From the NCBI RefSeq assembly GCF_040954835.1, contig NC_090704.1, positions 43,218,979 through 43,282,978 on the forward strand: DNA of 64,000 nucleotides, in the 5' to 3' direction. The translations under genes were made by a program, and so were the position numbers. This stretch comes from Lepisosteus oculatus. Taxonomy: Eukaryota > Chordata > Actinopteri > Semionotiformes > Lepisosteidae. The first letter of the stretch is position 1, and every line of letters starts with the position of its first letter. The notes beneath the pieces were generated by a model that was not told the origin of the DNA, did no database searches, and worked only from the letters and a program-made list of their open reading frames with translations. Positions 38,801 through 51,993 of this stretch are shown in pieces.

Positions 38801-41800
38801 GATGTTAGAGTATTCTGGAATTTCTATCTATTGGCATTTTGACCTCTGGCTGAAGAATTCTGAAACAAAATTCACTTCAGCGTTGACATTTTAACGGTGT
38901 CCTGGAAGATGATCATTAAAACGTTGAGGCATTGCATGCCTTTGATTCATTGATCTACATTAATTAACAACAACAGTTATATGCTGGTTCCCATTAAAAA
39001 AGAAAGGCCCTCTTTGTAACACACAGTCCCCTATCTAGAGCAGTGATTGAGGCTTAGAGAGGAGGAAAACGGAAATCTGTCCTAATAAGACCAGAATATT
39101 TGCCAAAGGGGGAAATGTCTTTTATGTTATAAATCCACACTTTTTTGTGGCAGGTATTGCTTTCAAGATTGAGAGTATGTTGTACAGAGCAAGCAAGGAA
39201 TATTTTTCTCTCCCCTGAAAGCAGACTGTGGTGAGTTTGCATGATAATTTGTTTCCCTATAGGTTTGCATGATTATATTTTGCATTTCCCATGGTTTACT
39301 ATCTTTCTTATAACCAAATATCTTCAGGAGTTGTATTACCACTAACCAAGATTGATCCACTCATATATAACACATGACAGTATAAATACTTCATTCTTAA
39401 TGGTGGCATTATTATCTGCCTTGGACCCATTCTGTGCTGTACTGCGTAATGCAGATCATTGCTTAGTGATTTGCCACAGAAAATAAAATCCATATGTTGT
39501 CCCATTGGGCCAGTGTTGAATACAAAAGAAACAAAAATTAACTGATCAGAAAATGAATAGACATTTCTCTATTTCATCTATTCACATTTCTCTTTCCATA
39601 AAAAAACATGTAAAGCTTACAGTATGTTTCAAAGTGTTCATACACGCCTAACAATATAGTAATAAATACCTTTCCTTACTTGTCAGAATCTCTAAATGAT
39701 TTAATTGGTGCATTTTGCAGAGCACACACTAAGATCACCTGCTCTAGCTGAAAGGACCTTCAGAGTGTCCTTGCAGGTGCAACAACTGCAGTTCTGAGCT
39801 GTATGCCGAACTAGGTGGAATGCCATGAAGAAGGTTTGTTTTTTTCTGTTTGAACAAATGCCAACACATTTAGGTCTTGTGCCATGATGCAATTTCAATG
39901 TATTAAATCATTAAGGAATTTGACAAGTAAACAAAGGAATTTAATATTATGGTGGTAAGTGTCTATGAATCCTTTGAGGTACAGTTTGCAATTACCTTGC
40001 TGAATTTGTGGCTGAAATACAAAACTGGATGTAAAAATAATGGCCCTGAGAAAGGTACTACACTGATCTAAATTTTCTATGCATAATGCTTTGTCACCCA
40101 GAGGGCTCAACTATTCTCCTTGAGCAGTGAAGTGCCCTCAGTAACATGACTCACATCTTCCTGGACAACATCCAGGTTAGCATTAATGCACAAAGGGTCT
40201 CAGAATTACACAGGGAAGAGCGTTTTCTTGTTTTTTGTTGGTATTGTCTGGTTTAAACTCTTGTAATCCCTCAGTCTGTCTTGTGGAGGCAGTGTTCAAT
40301 ATGAAATCACACAGGTGAGACGCAACAGGTTTAGAAAGCTAGCGTGCAAACATGTGACATGTGACCAGGAAGCTGTTTATTAAACACCTGTTTGTTAATT
40401 GACAAAATGAACAAAAATATGTCCTTTGCTAACACTTTAAAGGAATAAAATTAAAAGACAAAGTAAAGAAAAAACTATTCATAATTACTAGCCTCAAATG
40501 TAAGAGAAAAGATTAAGGCAAAGAGACTTTTTAGAGAATTTTAGCATGAATGAAAATACTATCCAGCTTTTCTACTTTTACAATGTTGCAATGTTGGCTT
40601 CATGCAAATCCACTAATGAGTTCTTCCTCAGGGGCTGGAGTCACAGTGATGAGTGTTTGGACAGCTGGTTGCTGGATTTTGTGCCGTGATGACTGGTAGC
40701 GAAGGATTATTTTATTTTTTGTGTGGACTGAGATTGAATGAAACAGGAAAAATTGTTTGGATCCTGTAGAAAATAATTAATTTTCAACCCTCCTGCTTCA
40801 GTCCAGAAAAGATAAATGCACTCTTTGTGTTTTCTATATGATTTGACCTCTGAACTCAGAACTTGTTTTAAATCTTTAATACGCAAATGTTTACTGCATT
40901 TATTTCCCTGTTGCAGGCAGGAGCTCAGACTAAAAACTATCTTCTACAGCACATTGCTGTCTGCCCCCCAGATAGACACATTGTGTTGAATTTTAGTTGA
41001 AATCTAACAGAGTGTGGAAAAACAGCTATCGAACAAGCCTGAACATCCATCTTGATTTGAGCAGGGGGCGATTACTGTTTCAGGACAATCTAGCAGCATA
41101 TGAAACAAATGTGAAACAGATTAATATGAATCAAACTTCTTGTGCTTTTATGTAATGGTCTTATTTTTTTTTATTTTTTTGAGGGCAACAGGTCATTGAA
41201 TTAGAATTACTAATTGTATTCGAAAGTACATTTCATTTTTTTTTAAAAGCGACATTTTCTGTCTCAAAGAGTACTGTATATAGAACTGCACTTCCTGATG
41301 TTATTGTCCTGATTCAGACCAAGGCTTGCAAGAGAATAGGATGAGGAGGTCAGCAGTAGTATTAGGGTTTGTACAGTTGTGGTTATGTCATTACTTTTTA
41401 TTCATTGTCACGCTAAATAAATACTTGAAATGCATAGGGAATTGATGTGTTTTTCTGCAAGAAGAATTCTACCACTGAGAGAATCTCTGCTGACATTCTA
41501 CAGATTCCTTATCAGCCTGACAGTAGAAATGATCAAGCTATTGGACAATATCAGGGACACCCACTAAGCCAGAAGATTTCCAGGCAGCCAGGACAGCACT
41601 GCCTTTGACAGTGCCGTTTATATTGTTAGGCCGTCTTCTGGTTTACCTCTATGCACAGTGGCTCCAATGGAATGCAATAATTGCATCTTGAACAAAGCAA
41701 ACATTCATTCATCCCACCAGAGTGCAGGCTCTCTGGGCTCTTGGTTTGAGCCCTCCCAGGGCTGAGCAACATGTGCTGCACATTCAGGCCCCCCTTGCTG

Positions 41801-42604
41801 ACTGCCAGGCAAAGGCCTAATCCCAGCCTGGCTGTTTCTGCACTTGATTAAGGCAAAACACCCCCCATTAGTCTCAATGACCACACTGGGGTTTGAGTCA
41901 GGGAACTACTCACATCACTCAGAATGGCTTTAAAGTTTCTTCAGTGTGGAATCCCAATTTATAAGCCAGAGTATCAGTGTCATTTAAGATATGAGTGAGT
42001 AGCTATGGTAAATAAATCATAAAATGCTGATGCTGTTGCTTCCCCAATTACAATTTAGCAAGAAAAGTCATGGTTACAATCGGGAAATATCCTGCACTGC
42101 TGATTTTCTCATGAGTGGTATTTTCGGGGGTTGATCCAAATTATGTCACAATCATATACTCTAAGGGGCTGTGCAGTTATGTTGGGATTTTGCAAGTAGT
42201 GGGAGGGTTGCTTATAAAATTCCACTTCCTCCTGGGGTTGGTCTGTTGGAGTATAGAGTACCAGATAACGTCTGTTTTGTTTGCTGCTAGGATTATACTC
42301 GGGAGACTGTAAAGACAGAGGCATTTTCTTACAACGACCAAAAATGGGATAGTCTGTGTTTATGGGAACCCATATAGTTTTCGCTGGAACTGTTAAAAAT
42401 GTTCTCTGGCAGACATTGGCAAAAGCAGACTCAATTATAGAAAAGTGTGATGAAAAAATGGTAAACGCAAAGGAGAGCGCAACGTGGAATGAGGATATGA
42501 AGTGTGGGATAATGTAAAGAAAAGGTTTAAAAATGTACAGTAAGTCTGACTGATCAGTTTATGAGAAAAACATGTAACTTTGTCCCTGTGCATTTCTTAA
42601 TAGG

Positions 42605-42795
42605 AGCAGGGAGTTATCCCGATGTCTGGGCCAAATTTCCCCCCTCGGCCTTTACTGTGGCTCCAAATTGTCCCCATGTATGACTGGCTTGCACTTGCCC
42701 TGCGATGGACTGGCATCCTGTCCAGGGTGTACCCTGCCTTGCGCCCCTTACTGGGTAGGCTCTGGCTTCCTATGGAATAAAGCGATTTGGCACAA
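42605..42795 (+). repeat. SINE 3' half
   Basis: The core around 42700-42760 (GATGGACTGGCATCCTGTCC, then AGGGTGTACCCTGCCTTGCG, then GGGTAGGCTCTGGCTTCC) is the 3' part of the same SINE family. The tRNA head is absent or unrecognisable. Confidence 0.7.
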
Positions 42796-45700
42796 TGACA
42801 TGACATGTAACTTTGCATAAGGGATCATTCAGAAGTGAACCAAGAGCATCCCTGACAATTCAAACAACATCTCATGTAAAAAAGTAGATCTTTGGAATAA
42901 AGAGAAACAATTTTTTTGAAACAAACAGTATGAATTATTAAAGAGGTGAATCAAAATTCAAAATTATTTTATCACTCAGTTTTTATGTGCACAGCCTCTC
43001 AAGTTTTCTATGTGTTTTTTAAGAAGACCACAACATTTATACACTGTATTTTCTGACATTTATTTTTATAACATTTAGCTCTTACCTTTGTGCAGCTGTT
43101 GAATAAATTAAAAAATGTGAAAGGTGCCTATAGAAGCAGAGATCTGAAGATCCCATTTTCTCTCAGAAGTGGAAAGGTTTTGGTCAGCCACCTTGATAAA
43201 AATCTGCCTCTAAAAAAATCATCTCATGATCATCTAAAAAAGATGGTTTACAGCTGAGACATGCAACAGCTCTGCTGTATAGTTGTGATCACGTCCCGTA
43301 GGCATTTTCCCAAGGAAAATGTGTGTGCACATATATTTTCCATGTGTTCCTGGTCCATGTGCTTTTAGATTAAGTACAGCGAGCCCGAATCCTAAAACTA
43401 TATTTTACTGCTACAAGCTAGTCTGCTCCAGGCTCTTTCTCTAGCACTAAGAAGCAGCATGAGAGAAGCCCATCAAAAAGTTGGTTTGAAACACTGCAAC
43501 ATGACAGAAAGGTGACAAACAATCTAGGAATAGAACACAATATTCCAGAAATGTTTCGGAGCAGTGTTTCCAAGAACTGGATTTGTGCCCAACATAGGAG
43601 TCCAGAAGGTCTTTGTGGACTCATTAACGTCAATCCATGGATGGCTAGCATACCTCAGTCCTGCTGTTTAATTTACAGACCTCTGCAAGGATTCGTTAAA
43701 ACCTGCAGAGCAACTGATAAAACACTACTTTTTATTCATCATATAGAAGAAGACTCTTTAGCATATCTTTCTGTTTATGTAAATATTAGTATTTAATTAA
43801 GTGATAATAAAATACGTTAGTGTGTATTCCTTGAAATAAGTTATTTACGATGGAATGTGCATAAAAGACATAAAAAAGAGTAAAAGTTCCTGTAGCAAAT
43901 AATATTGTAAATGTGTCAGTAATATGGAGAATCACACATTTGTATGCTACATACAGTATACTGTATATACATATGAGACAGACAACATATATAGAAATAA
44001 AATAAAAGTACTGTATATGCAAATAAAATGGATATATGTCCAATTTGACTTTCACCACCTGGATGCACTGTAAGCTAAGACTTTTGTCTTCGAAGCAAGA
44101 TATGGAACAGTGTCATGAACACTTAAAGATAAGAGTTTGGACACTGCAACATCTAATTATTTATCTGTTTGTATTTTGTTCCTTTGGCTTCCAGGAGGGC
44201 CCTGACTCAAATCCTTTTTTTTCTAAGTGGGAGTAACATGCCACTAATTATGCCACCTAATTTTATGGCACAATTGCTTCCTGTCGATCCCTGTGGCTGC
44301 AATGTGTCTTGCATATAGAAAGAAACAAACAGGCCACATGCAATATTGACCAGATAATACGTAATTACAGATAGAAACACTGAATAACCACAAGCCTTTG
44401 CTGAAATGTATGGCAAAACCGGAGTCCTGGAACATCAGTACAATGTATAGTGCAGTAGCTCTTCTATTCCTTTTTTAGACAAGGTGTCCAGCTGTTGGCA
44501 AAGGAGTATATTTAATTAAGAAACTAATGCTGCCAGTCCAGATAATTAATTTGCACAAATGGAAGTTGTTATATACTTGGGTTAAGGTAGACAATGACAT
44601 GTTCTCTTGCAGTTGCTTCCTGGCAAACATGAAAGGAGGCTGTGTAAAACTGCGAAAGCAATAATGCACAACAGCTCTTTTCGGTCCATGTCATAGGAGG
44701 TGCAAGCTTGTTCTCCTAACCATTTCAGTCAACACCAGGCTCCCAGTTACTGTGTCAAGGCTCCAGTATTGCAACCCAATCCACTGCTCAGTCACCTGAG
44801 TGCACAGGTAGGTAATTGCGGTTTGTGCACTGGAATCTGACTTCATCTCATGATGGCTCTTATATACACATAAAGCACCTGAATGCAGAATTACAGATGC
44901 TTTGAATTACAATGAAAAATGTAGCAGAATTAGATTTATAAGGTATTGTGATTCATTATTATTATATAATTCCAGATTGTCTATGTGTTGGCATAACTAG
45001 AGTACCAATTCAGTCCTTTTGGGTCCTTAAGCCCAGGTAAGTCTCAGTCACTATCTTTATTGCATGTTATTTCCATTGGCTCTGCACTATTGCTACTTAA
45101 CTTGAAACAATGAAATAAAATGATTGCATGATTGATGATTGCATGTCTACTCAATTTACAATATATTAGTACAGGATTCTGTTACCAAAACGCAGTAAGA
45201 CTATTTCATACTACAGGGTTCCAATGCATACTGTAGTTTACAATTTAGCTGTAAAGGACATGTTGAACGCTATTTACTTTTGAAATTAAAAGGCTTAGTT
45301 TTAATTTGTTTCTTAGATACATATAGTGCATAATGCCAGTGCCCTGCCTGTCAAATTAGAACATCACCATGTTAAGGGAAGGTCAGGCAGGCTATCTTGA
45401 AAGCACAAGCTACAACGTTCTTGCAGAACCAGGGTATACTACATGAAAAATGAATCTACTGTATACAGACAGCTTACTGTACAAATGCCATCAGCTGTGC
45501 ATAAAAATCAGTTTCAGGACAGGAGAGCATCTTGATTGGATGCTTGTGCATAAAACATTATCTTCAGCAAAAGAACATGGATGTAATATATTATTGTGTA
45601 CAGTATAGCAAGATAGATTTTAACAACACCATCAGATTATCCCAAACACACAGGAGTCACAAGAAATATTTTTTTATATTTTGTTCCCTGCAAATTCTAT

Positions 45701-48700
45701 CAGAAAGATTCCTCAAAAAGTCATTCAGGTATGCATGTTATGTCTCTCATGAGGTAAATATTGCACCTGCATGAATTTGTCAGCTTCATCTCTTGCTCTT
45801 CCATTTACAACCTACTGTTTCCCTCCTGAAGTGTGTGTGCCTCATTGAAAAACTAAGAACACGGTAGGCATGCTCTCTTGAATGCAAAAGGCTTTAAAGT
45901 GGGTGCCAAACTGTAAAATAGCAAAAGCAATGTAAGGTTCAATGAAACACTGTACAAGCAACTAATCCAACAGCCACTGATTCATTGAAGTCCTGATGAC
46001 TCAGAGGGCAGTAATACTCTGTTGTTTTAGTTACCATGAGATGGCCTGCGGCTAAACCCCCTGTCGGTGTGAGCTTTCCCAGTGAAATAACACTGAGAAG
46101 TGATTGCACAACTAAACAATGGTGTGGTGAGAGAGGTAATGCTTACTTTGGACCTGGGTGAGCTCCTGCTACAGAAATGGGCACTCAGCATCTGCTAGTT
46201 ATTGAATGGGCCAATTTCAGAAACCATTTTAAAGAGCAGAGGAAGAGAAAGAGGAAGTCATCTTTAGTAGCAGCTGAGGATGTAAAATCTCTCTGTGGCT
46301 CACAAAGAGAGTATGTGCAGCTGGAGGGCTGTTTTTGTTAAAGTCTGTATATTTTTCCAAGAGGGGTTCACCTTTGAGTTATTGGACAAGGTTAAATAAT
46401 AAAGCCTGCTTTTGTAGGAGTCACATTTATAACAGGAGGGGAGCACCAAGTATACTGTAGTTCTGGCTCTCAGACCAAAATATTTTACTAAAAGGTGCTG
46501 AGACAATAACACCTGTCATTCATTTGCTTCTATTTCTCTTCAGATGAAAATATATATAAAATATATATACAGTATGTACTGATACGATAACTTAGTTGAC
46601 ATGCTGCATATTCCCATATATTATTTGAATTTCCATTCTGTTCAGTATTCGACACATTTTCTTTAATTATATATGAACTTTAAATACATTTTAGTTATCA
46701 CTTTTACACAAACGAAAGATTGAAGCATCTGAAGATCCATGAAAATTATGACTAATACCAGATTTAAGCAAACAACAGCAAATAACTTTGCCACTTGATT
46801 TATAGAAACAAGTAAAGGGATAACCACACATATTCAAGTGAGTTGAACTGCTTCCATTTCATTCTGCTCTCTTTTAGAACAGAGCTTGCTACTGTATGTG
46901 ACTCCTGCCAGTCACCCTATGGATACTAAAAGTGAAGCACAGCAATGCTCCTATCTTACTGCAATGGAAAATATTTTGTTTTTTATCGGCAATGATCAAG
47001 ATCATCAATTACTTGTTGAAAAAAACCCTATAACCTTGCATTTGAAAGGTGTATTGTTCAAGCAGCCCTAGCCCAGATTAGTGTAAAGAATACCTCTGCG
47101 TTCTGTGTAACGGGACACTAGGATTATTATTATGTGTTAAATTGCTTTCGGTGGACTCTTCTTCCTGCAGTGTTAATGATTTATAGGCTAAATGTAACCT
47201 ATACTGCATAAGGCAGTTACCCTAAAGAGCAATATCTGATTCTTCTTAACCTCATAAGATACACAAGGACTACAAGAGTTTTGTATTTAAGGAACAACAC
47301 TAGACACTCCTGCTGATGTTTATAAAGCACCTTGTGCCATTACATATTGGCTTATGACATATAATATATGTAAATATTTAGTGCTCAGACAAGCCCCCTT
47401 TTAGCTGAGATTCAATATTTGGCATTGATAACAGTGTTCTGTGAAATACAGGTTTCTAGATATATCATGTACATTTGAAACATTACATATGTGGAATTAT
47501 GCTCCTTTAAATTTCATAAATAACTTGATATCTGTTCCTTTAAAGTTCAGATTGCTAGGTTCAGATTTCACAAATTCCTGAGCTCCTGTCTACCTCAATC
47601 TTGAAATCTAAAACTGTTGTTGCACAGGATGGAGTGGGAGCCTGTTAAACAAACCATCACACCAACAACACAACAGCATATTCCACATCAAATATGATGT
47701 GTTCAAGTTTAAACTTTTTATTCCGGTTGAATACATTTTTGGATATTGGACAAATTTTTCAAATCACAGTCGTTGCAAAATGCAATGATATGCTGGGCAA
47801 CTGATTCAAAATGATATAGAATTTGAAATCTACTATTTGGATTGTTTAAAAATTATGAAAGGGGACTGGCGATGACTTTTAAATAAAAAAAAACATTTAA
47901 ATTACTTCAAAATAACACAATATAAAATAAACTCAAAACTGCAGACTCAGATACACATTCTTCTTTACATGCGGTTATGTCATATACACAATGGACTGGC
48001 TGCTGGATCCACCCTACTTCACAGAGCCCACGGCCTGTTGCTGTGATTAACATTTGACACAGGGCAAGTTTGTGCATGCTGTGGTTATTCAGCCGGGCTG
48101 ATGAAACTATTCTATTCTAATTGCTGTGCCACTGACCTCTAGGATGTGCCTGTCACCTATGCACACGTTTTGTGGGGGAGGTTGCTATGCCTTTTCTCTC
48201 CCACAACACAAACTTGTAAAATACCCATTAGACAGGGGGGCTGCACTGTGAGAAGATAATAAACATTAGAGTTAACTTGACCGTGAACAGCCTGACACAA
48301 TGATAATAAAATTACCTGGGTAAAAGTTTTCTGCGGTCAATATCAGATTTAGACTAGATCAAATGGAAATTTACAGAGGGAGCTTACCTAGATTATGTTT
48401 AATATTTGTCTGCATTGATATATCTTCACATACTGATTGTGTAACTAAAAATTAAGATGTGTTTACTGGGTCATTCGTGGGTCAGTTTATCAGACCACAC
48501 CCCAGTGAACACTGGTTCACATCACAAAACGTCTACCAGATCACCACCCTTTTCTATGTGTCCTATAGAAAAAGGCTATAAAAGCTGTGTGATAGAAACT
48601 GGAACATTTTATGTAGACTCTCTGTATATTCCCTTGGAATTTTGAATGAACAATGTTATTTTTCTATGTTGAATTCAAGAGAGATTTTAATTCTTTACAG

Positions 48701-50103
48701 TTATAAAGGTTTATTTTCCTTTTCTCTAAAAGTGCATCAATTCAGATGCAAGTGCCAGTTTATTTTTTGGTATTTTTGGGTGCACAGCTGTGTGGGGCAG
48801 GTTATTTTGTTCCCTGATGCTAATGACTCCCAAAGCAGCCATTCCAGACACATGTGATAACGCCCTTTCTCTAGCAACCTATTTAAAATATTACGCCAAA
48901 AATATCAGGGATGTTACTTCTTTCCTAAAGCTTCCCTCCCTCTAGGAAAAAGCTTTTGTGCTTGGCCACACTTTCCAAGAAGACTCATGTGCTATGCTGA
49001 GATTTGCTACAGGAAACTGGAATAGATTTCAGCATTTGGGTCTTTTGTTATAATTGAGATACAGGAAACTGATGCAGCTGTAGTTGTATGAGAGAACAGG
49101 TCACATACTGTGGGTAACAATTTCTCTTGTTACCAAACATGTCTAGTGTGATTGTGCTTTTGGTCTGAAATTGAACAATTTATCTTGTTACCAAACATGT
49201 CTAGTGTGACTGTGCTTTTGGTTTCAAATGGAACAATAACTCATTAGTCAAAGGCTGGGGTTTTTGGTTGAATATACGATATGACTATGTATGACAGGAC
49301 GCATAAAAAGTATGCTGTATCATCTTTTGTTTTCATTTTGTTGAGGGCGAGATCATCCGTGGAGATAAGAAAAAATAATAAAAAAGGAATTTTCAAACGA
49401 AGGCTGATATACTATACACACAATGTCGGTGGATGTTTTTACAGAATTCAAGAAGCCTCTTTAGTGCATGATGAGGAAAACGTTTCACTGTGACACCACC
49501 CTCAAATATGTCTAGTGCCTAAAACAGTGTCAAAGAAACCCGTGTTTATAGTAATTGTCCCCTCAAATATGCATAATAGTAAAACAATCAAATTTATCAA
49601 AGTAGCACAGTGAGACAACAGCTGCAGCATGAGGGGCGCAGGCTGTTGTGCGACACCGTTTTAATGTAGCTTTAGAAACCAGCACAATTTAAAATAAATA
49701 CTACAAATGAGAATAATTGGACAGTTTTCAGGTCTCTTAGACACTCAGGTACTGCAGATGTCCTGGAAGTTAGCTTTAGTGGATGTAGATGTGTGCCTGT
49801 GTACTGTGTACTGGAGCAGAAGTTTTCAACTTGCCAGAAGAGGAGTGTCGACAAGGAGGCTTGTGGTGGAAACACATTCTCCTATAGTAAGAATAAGCAG
49901 CATCGACAGGGGGTTAAAATGACTGGAACGTTTTAGGGATGCAATTTTGTTTTTGCTGTGAGGCTCACACAGCTAGTGTGTTACAAATGAATTCCATCAC
50001 AATAAAAAAAAACCGTAACACATCTTAGAAATGGAAGAGATCTCCTTTTCAGTATGACAGAAAAAAAGAACCATGAGCGATGTGTTTCATTATATTCTAT
50101 TCC
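42796..50103. other. No gene seen
   Basis: Strongly AT-rich, with alternating TA tracts (for example 46547-46572). The tandem duplication at 49116-49231 is the only clear structure. No open frame exceeds 94 codons. Confidence 0.5.
49116..49231 (+). repeat. 58-base tandem duplication, two copies
   Basis: Copy 1 (49116-49173) and copy 2 (49174-49231) differ at about six positions and share CTTGTTACCAAACATGTCTA plus GTGTGA. A third copy begins (GAACAATAA) and then diverges. Confidence 0.85.
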
Positions 50104-50321
50104 TTAAATAAAGTCTAATTTGTATATCATCGTACAGATTTGTGTTTTCATTTCTGAGGTTTCCATGCAGAGATATCTGGACATTAGCTGATGAGTTTTA
50201 TTAGAAATATATCCTGTTTCGTTAATGTCAACTCCAGGGGGTCTCGTCTTGTCAGTAAGTGATCCACGAGCAATTGGATTATCTCCACGCTGGATACCAG
50301 AATATGCCTGCTGCAGTCCAT
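50104..50321 (-). CDS. Weak candidate coding exon, divergent from tekt3
   Basis: On the minus strand, a TTGTTCTGCAG acceptor precedes an open frame beginning GLQQAYSGIQRGDNPIARGS and ending in TAA after about 72 codons. It lies about 0.5 kb left of the candidate tekt3 promoter and points away from it, so a divergent transcript is conceivable. The family is not recognised. The frame also stays open across the acceptor, so the splice site is not required to explain it. Confidence 0.18.
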
Positions 50322-50799
50322 CTGCAGAACAATAGATTAGGTTTTTATTTAGAGAACAAAGTGGTGTTGCTTTGTGCTTGAACCTCCATGTCAAAGAATT
50401 TGAAAAGAATGAATCAGAAACTTTCTTTCAAATTTCTGAGGTAAAAAAAAAACATTTAACAGAGCCTAGTAAAACGAATTTCCTAAATACATGTTAAAAT
50501 CTGTTATACCGTGGTGACTATAAAAGACTGAGACTATGATTCATAAATGGTGTATTTTTGATTTGGGTATACCCTTGACAACAACTAAGTAATCCGCCAG
50601 TTAAACCGGCCTAAGAAAATTTAACTCAGAAATATGAAATACAATCGAATGCAAAACAACGATCTGCACACCTGTTGAAAGTATGTACAGAAATATTATT
50701 TATTTTTCTGTATTCTATGTAGTTTTATAAGGCTTAGTATAGTTTTCTAAAGCTCTAGGGCACCCTTAGTAAGAGAGACAGGCATCTATAACTTAGCCA

Positions 50800-51118
50800 A
50801 ACTCCGTGGGTGGTTACTATGAGCAACTGCCTCCTTGGCAACTAAGTAATCTAAAACAATTTAAATTTTAAATTACCGCCTTTCTCATCCTGCAATTGGC
50901 TTTGAACTACCGCCTAGCCCGCCCTACCCGCGAGTGTCGCAACTGGAATGGTCATTCTTTCTGTCCATCAATAATTCATTCACACTGGATACCTGTCTTA
51001 AATTGTTGAGTCGCTAGAGGTGTGAGCAAACCTCGGGCCGGAGGGTGTGACATCAAGGTAGTCGGGGCCAGGTGTATAGCCGAGGCACGGGGAAAACAGT
51101 GAAAAGCTGGTGTTACAG
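50800..51118 (+). promoter_or_regulatory. tekt3: Candidate tekt3 promoter and untranslated first exon
   Basis: This patch is richer in CpG than its surroundings. It contains an RFX-type X-box-like site at 50813-50827 (GTTACT, 3-base spacer, AGCAAC). A second, half-perfect site is at 50829-50842 (right half GGCAAC). An inverted CCAAT box (ATTGG) lies at 50895-50899 and a GC box-like run near 50920-50930. The patch ends at a strong donor, CAG before GTATGT, at 51119. RFX factors acting through X-boxes are established regulators of ciliary genes. Assignment to tekt3 is inferred from position and orientation. Confidence 0.45.
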
Positions 51119-51720
51119 GTATGTATAGGGTTATGTTTTTCCCGTATTTTATCACGTGAAACAAACAGGGTTCGAGACAGACAGAAGGGATCATCACGTG
51201 TCATCGTGCCAGATCACGCAAATTTTAAAGTCTTAAAAGTAAAGTAAGAGCAAGATTCATTAATTTACATTAATTTAAAGCTTTAAAATACAATTTAAAT
51301 GGGTATTGAATCATTTTCTTACCTTATAGGCTTGTTGCTGCCTCACAGATGTCCTCTTTGTTTCTTACTATTTTACATACGAGATGACAATACAACATTT
51401 ATATTTTTCGCATTATGATAATATATAAAAGCGAATAATTACATTTAAAGAGATCAATTCAAATCCATATAATATTGCGTTACTCTGAAATGAAGGTGTT
51501 AATTTATTGTTCCTTTAACAAAAGGTAATAAGTGTATTGAAAAAGTGACTTTTTACAGCTAGGTTGCTAATGTAGAATGATTGCACACTGTAATTCTGAC
51601 TGATAAGCACATTACATGATTATTAATCTTATATACAGTTCTAAAGCTTCTGAGTATAAAAACTTAGTTTGCAATTACATTTGTTCATTTTTATAAAAGA
51701 ACATACGCATTAAGTAAAAA

Positions 51721-51993
51721 TCATTTCTTTTTGGTTTTATCAGAAAGATCTATGCAATCTAGAAGCACATTAAAGTTGCAATGGTACATTACTGGAAGCA
51801 GGAATGCACCAAAATAAGTCTGTTTGACTAACATAATTCCAATATTCAGTTCTTGGATGCTGCAGGTAACAAGGTTAGTGTTTTTTCTGGCTGTGGTCCA
51901 TATCCCACAAAGGCAGGTGCCATGTGCACTGCAGGATACGATCATTCCTGAACACGGATTTAATGCTGGCGAAGCAAAGCAAGACATCTCTTT
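51721..51993 (-). CDS. Candidate minus-strand terminal exon inside tekt3 intron 1
   Basis: A textbook acceptor (TGTTTTTCTTCATTCCAG on the minus strand) is followed by exactly 91 codons, phase 0, ending in TGA. The frame starts KEMSCFASPALNPCSGMIVS, continues SCSAHGTCLCGIWTT, and ends DLSDKTKKK. The middle vaguely resembles a beta-propeller strand pair, but this is not strong enough to name a family. A minus-strand AATAAA lies about 215 bases beyond the stop (51503-51508). Upstream exons would have to lie within or beyond tekt3. A chance ORF next to a good acceptor is the alternative. Confidence 0.3.
   Translation of the reverse strand, partial: KEMSCFASPALNPCSGMIVSCSAHGTCLCGIWTTARKNTNLVTCSIQELNIGIMLVKQTYFGAFLLPVMYHCNFNVLLDCIDLSDKTKKK

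Larger units (their letters stand above)
29871..42604. other. No gene seen
   Basis: Apparently non-coding apart from repeats at 31045-31330 and 35585-35880. Open frames near 32287-32613 (108 codons) and 36061-36460 (minus) were read and not recognised. Confidence 0.5.

Noticed and set aside
49116..49231. CRISPR-like direct repeat
   Set aside because: Two adjacent 58-base units without spacers in vertebrate DNA are a tandem duplication, not a CRISPR array.
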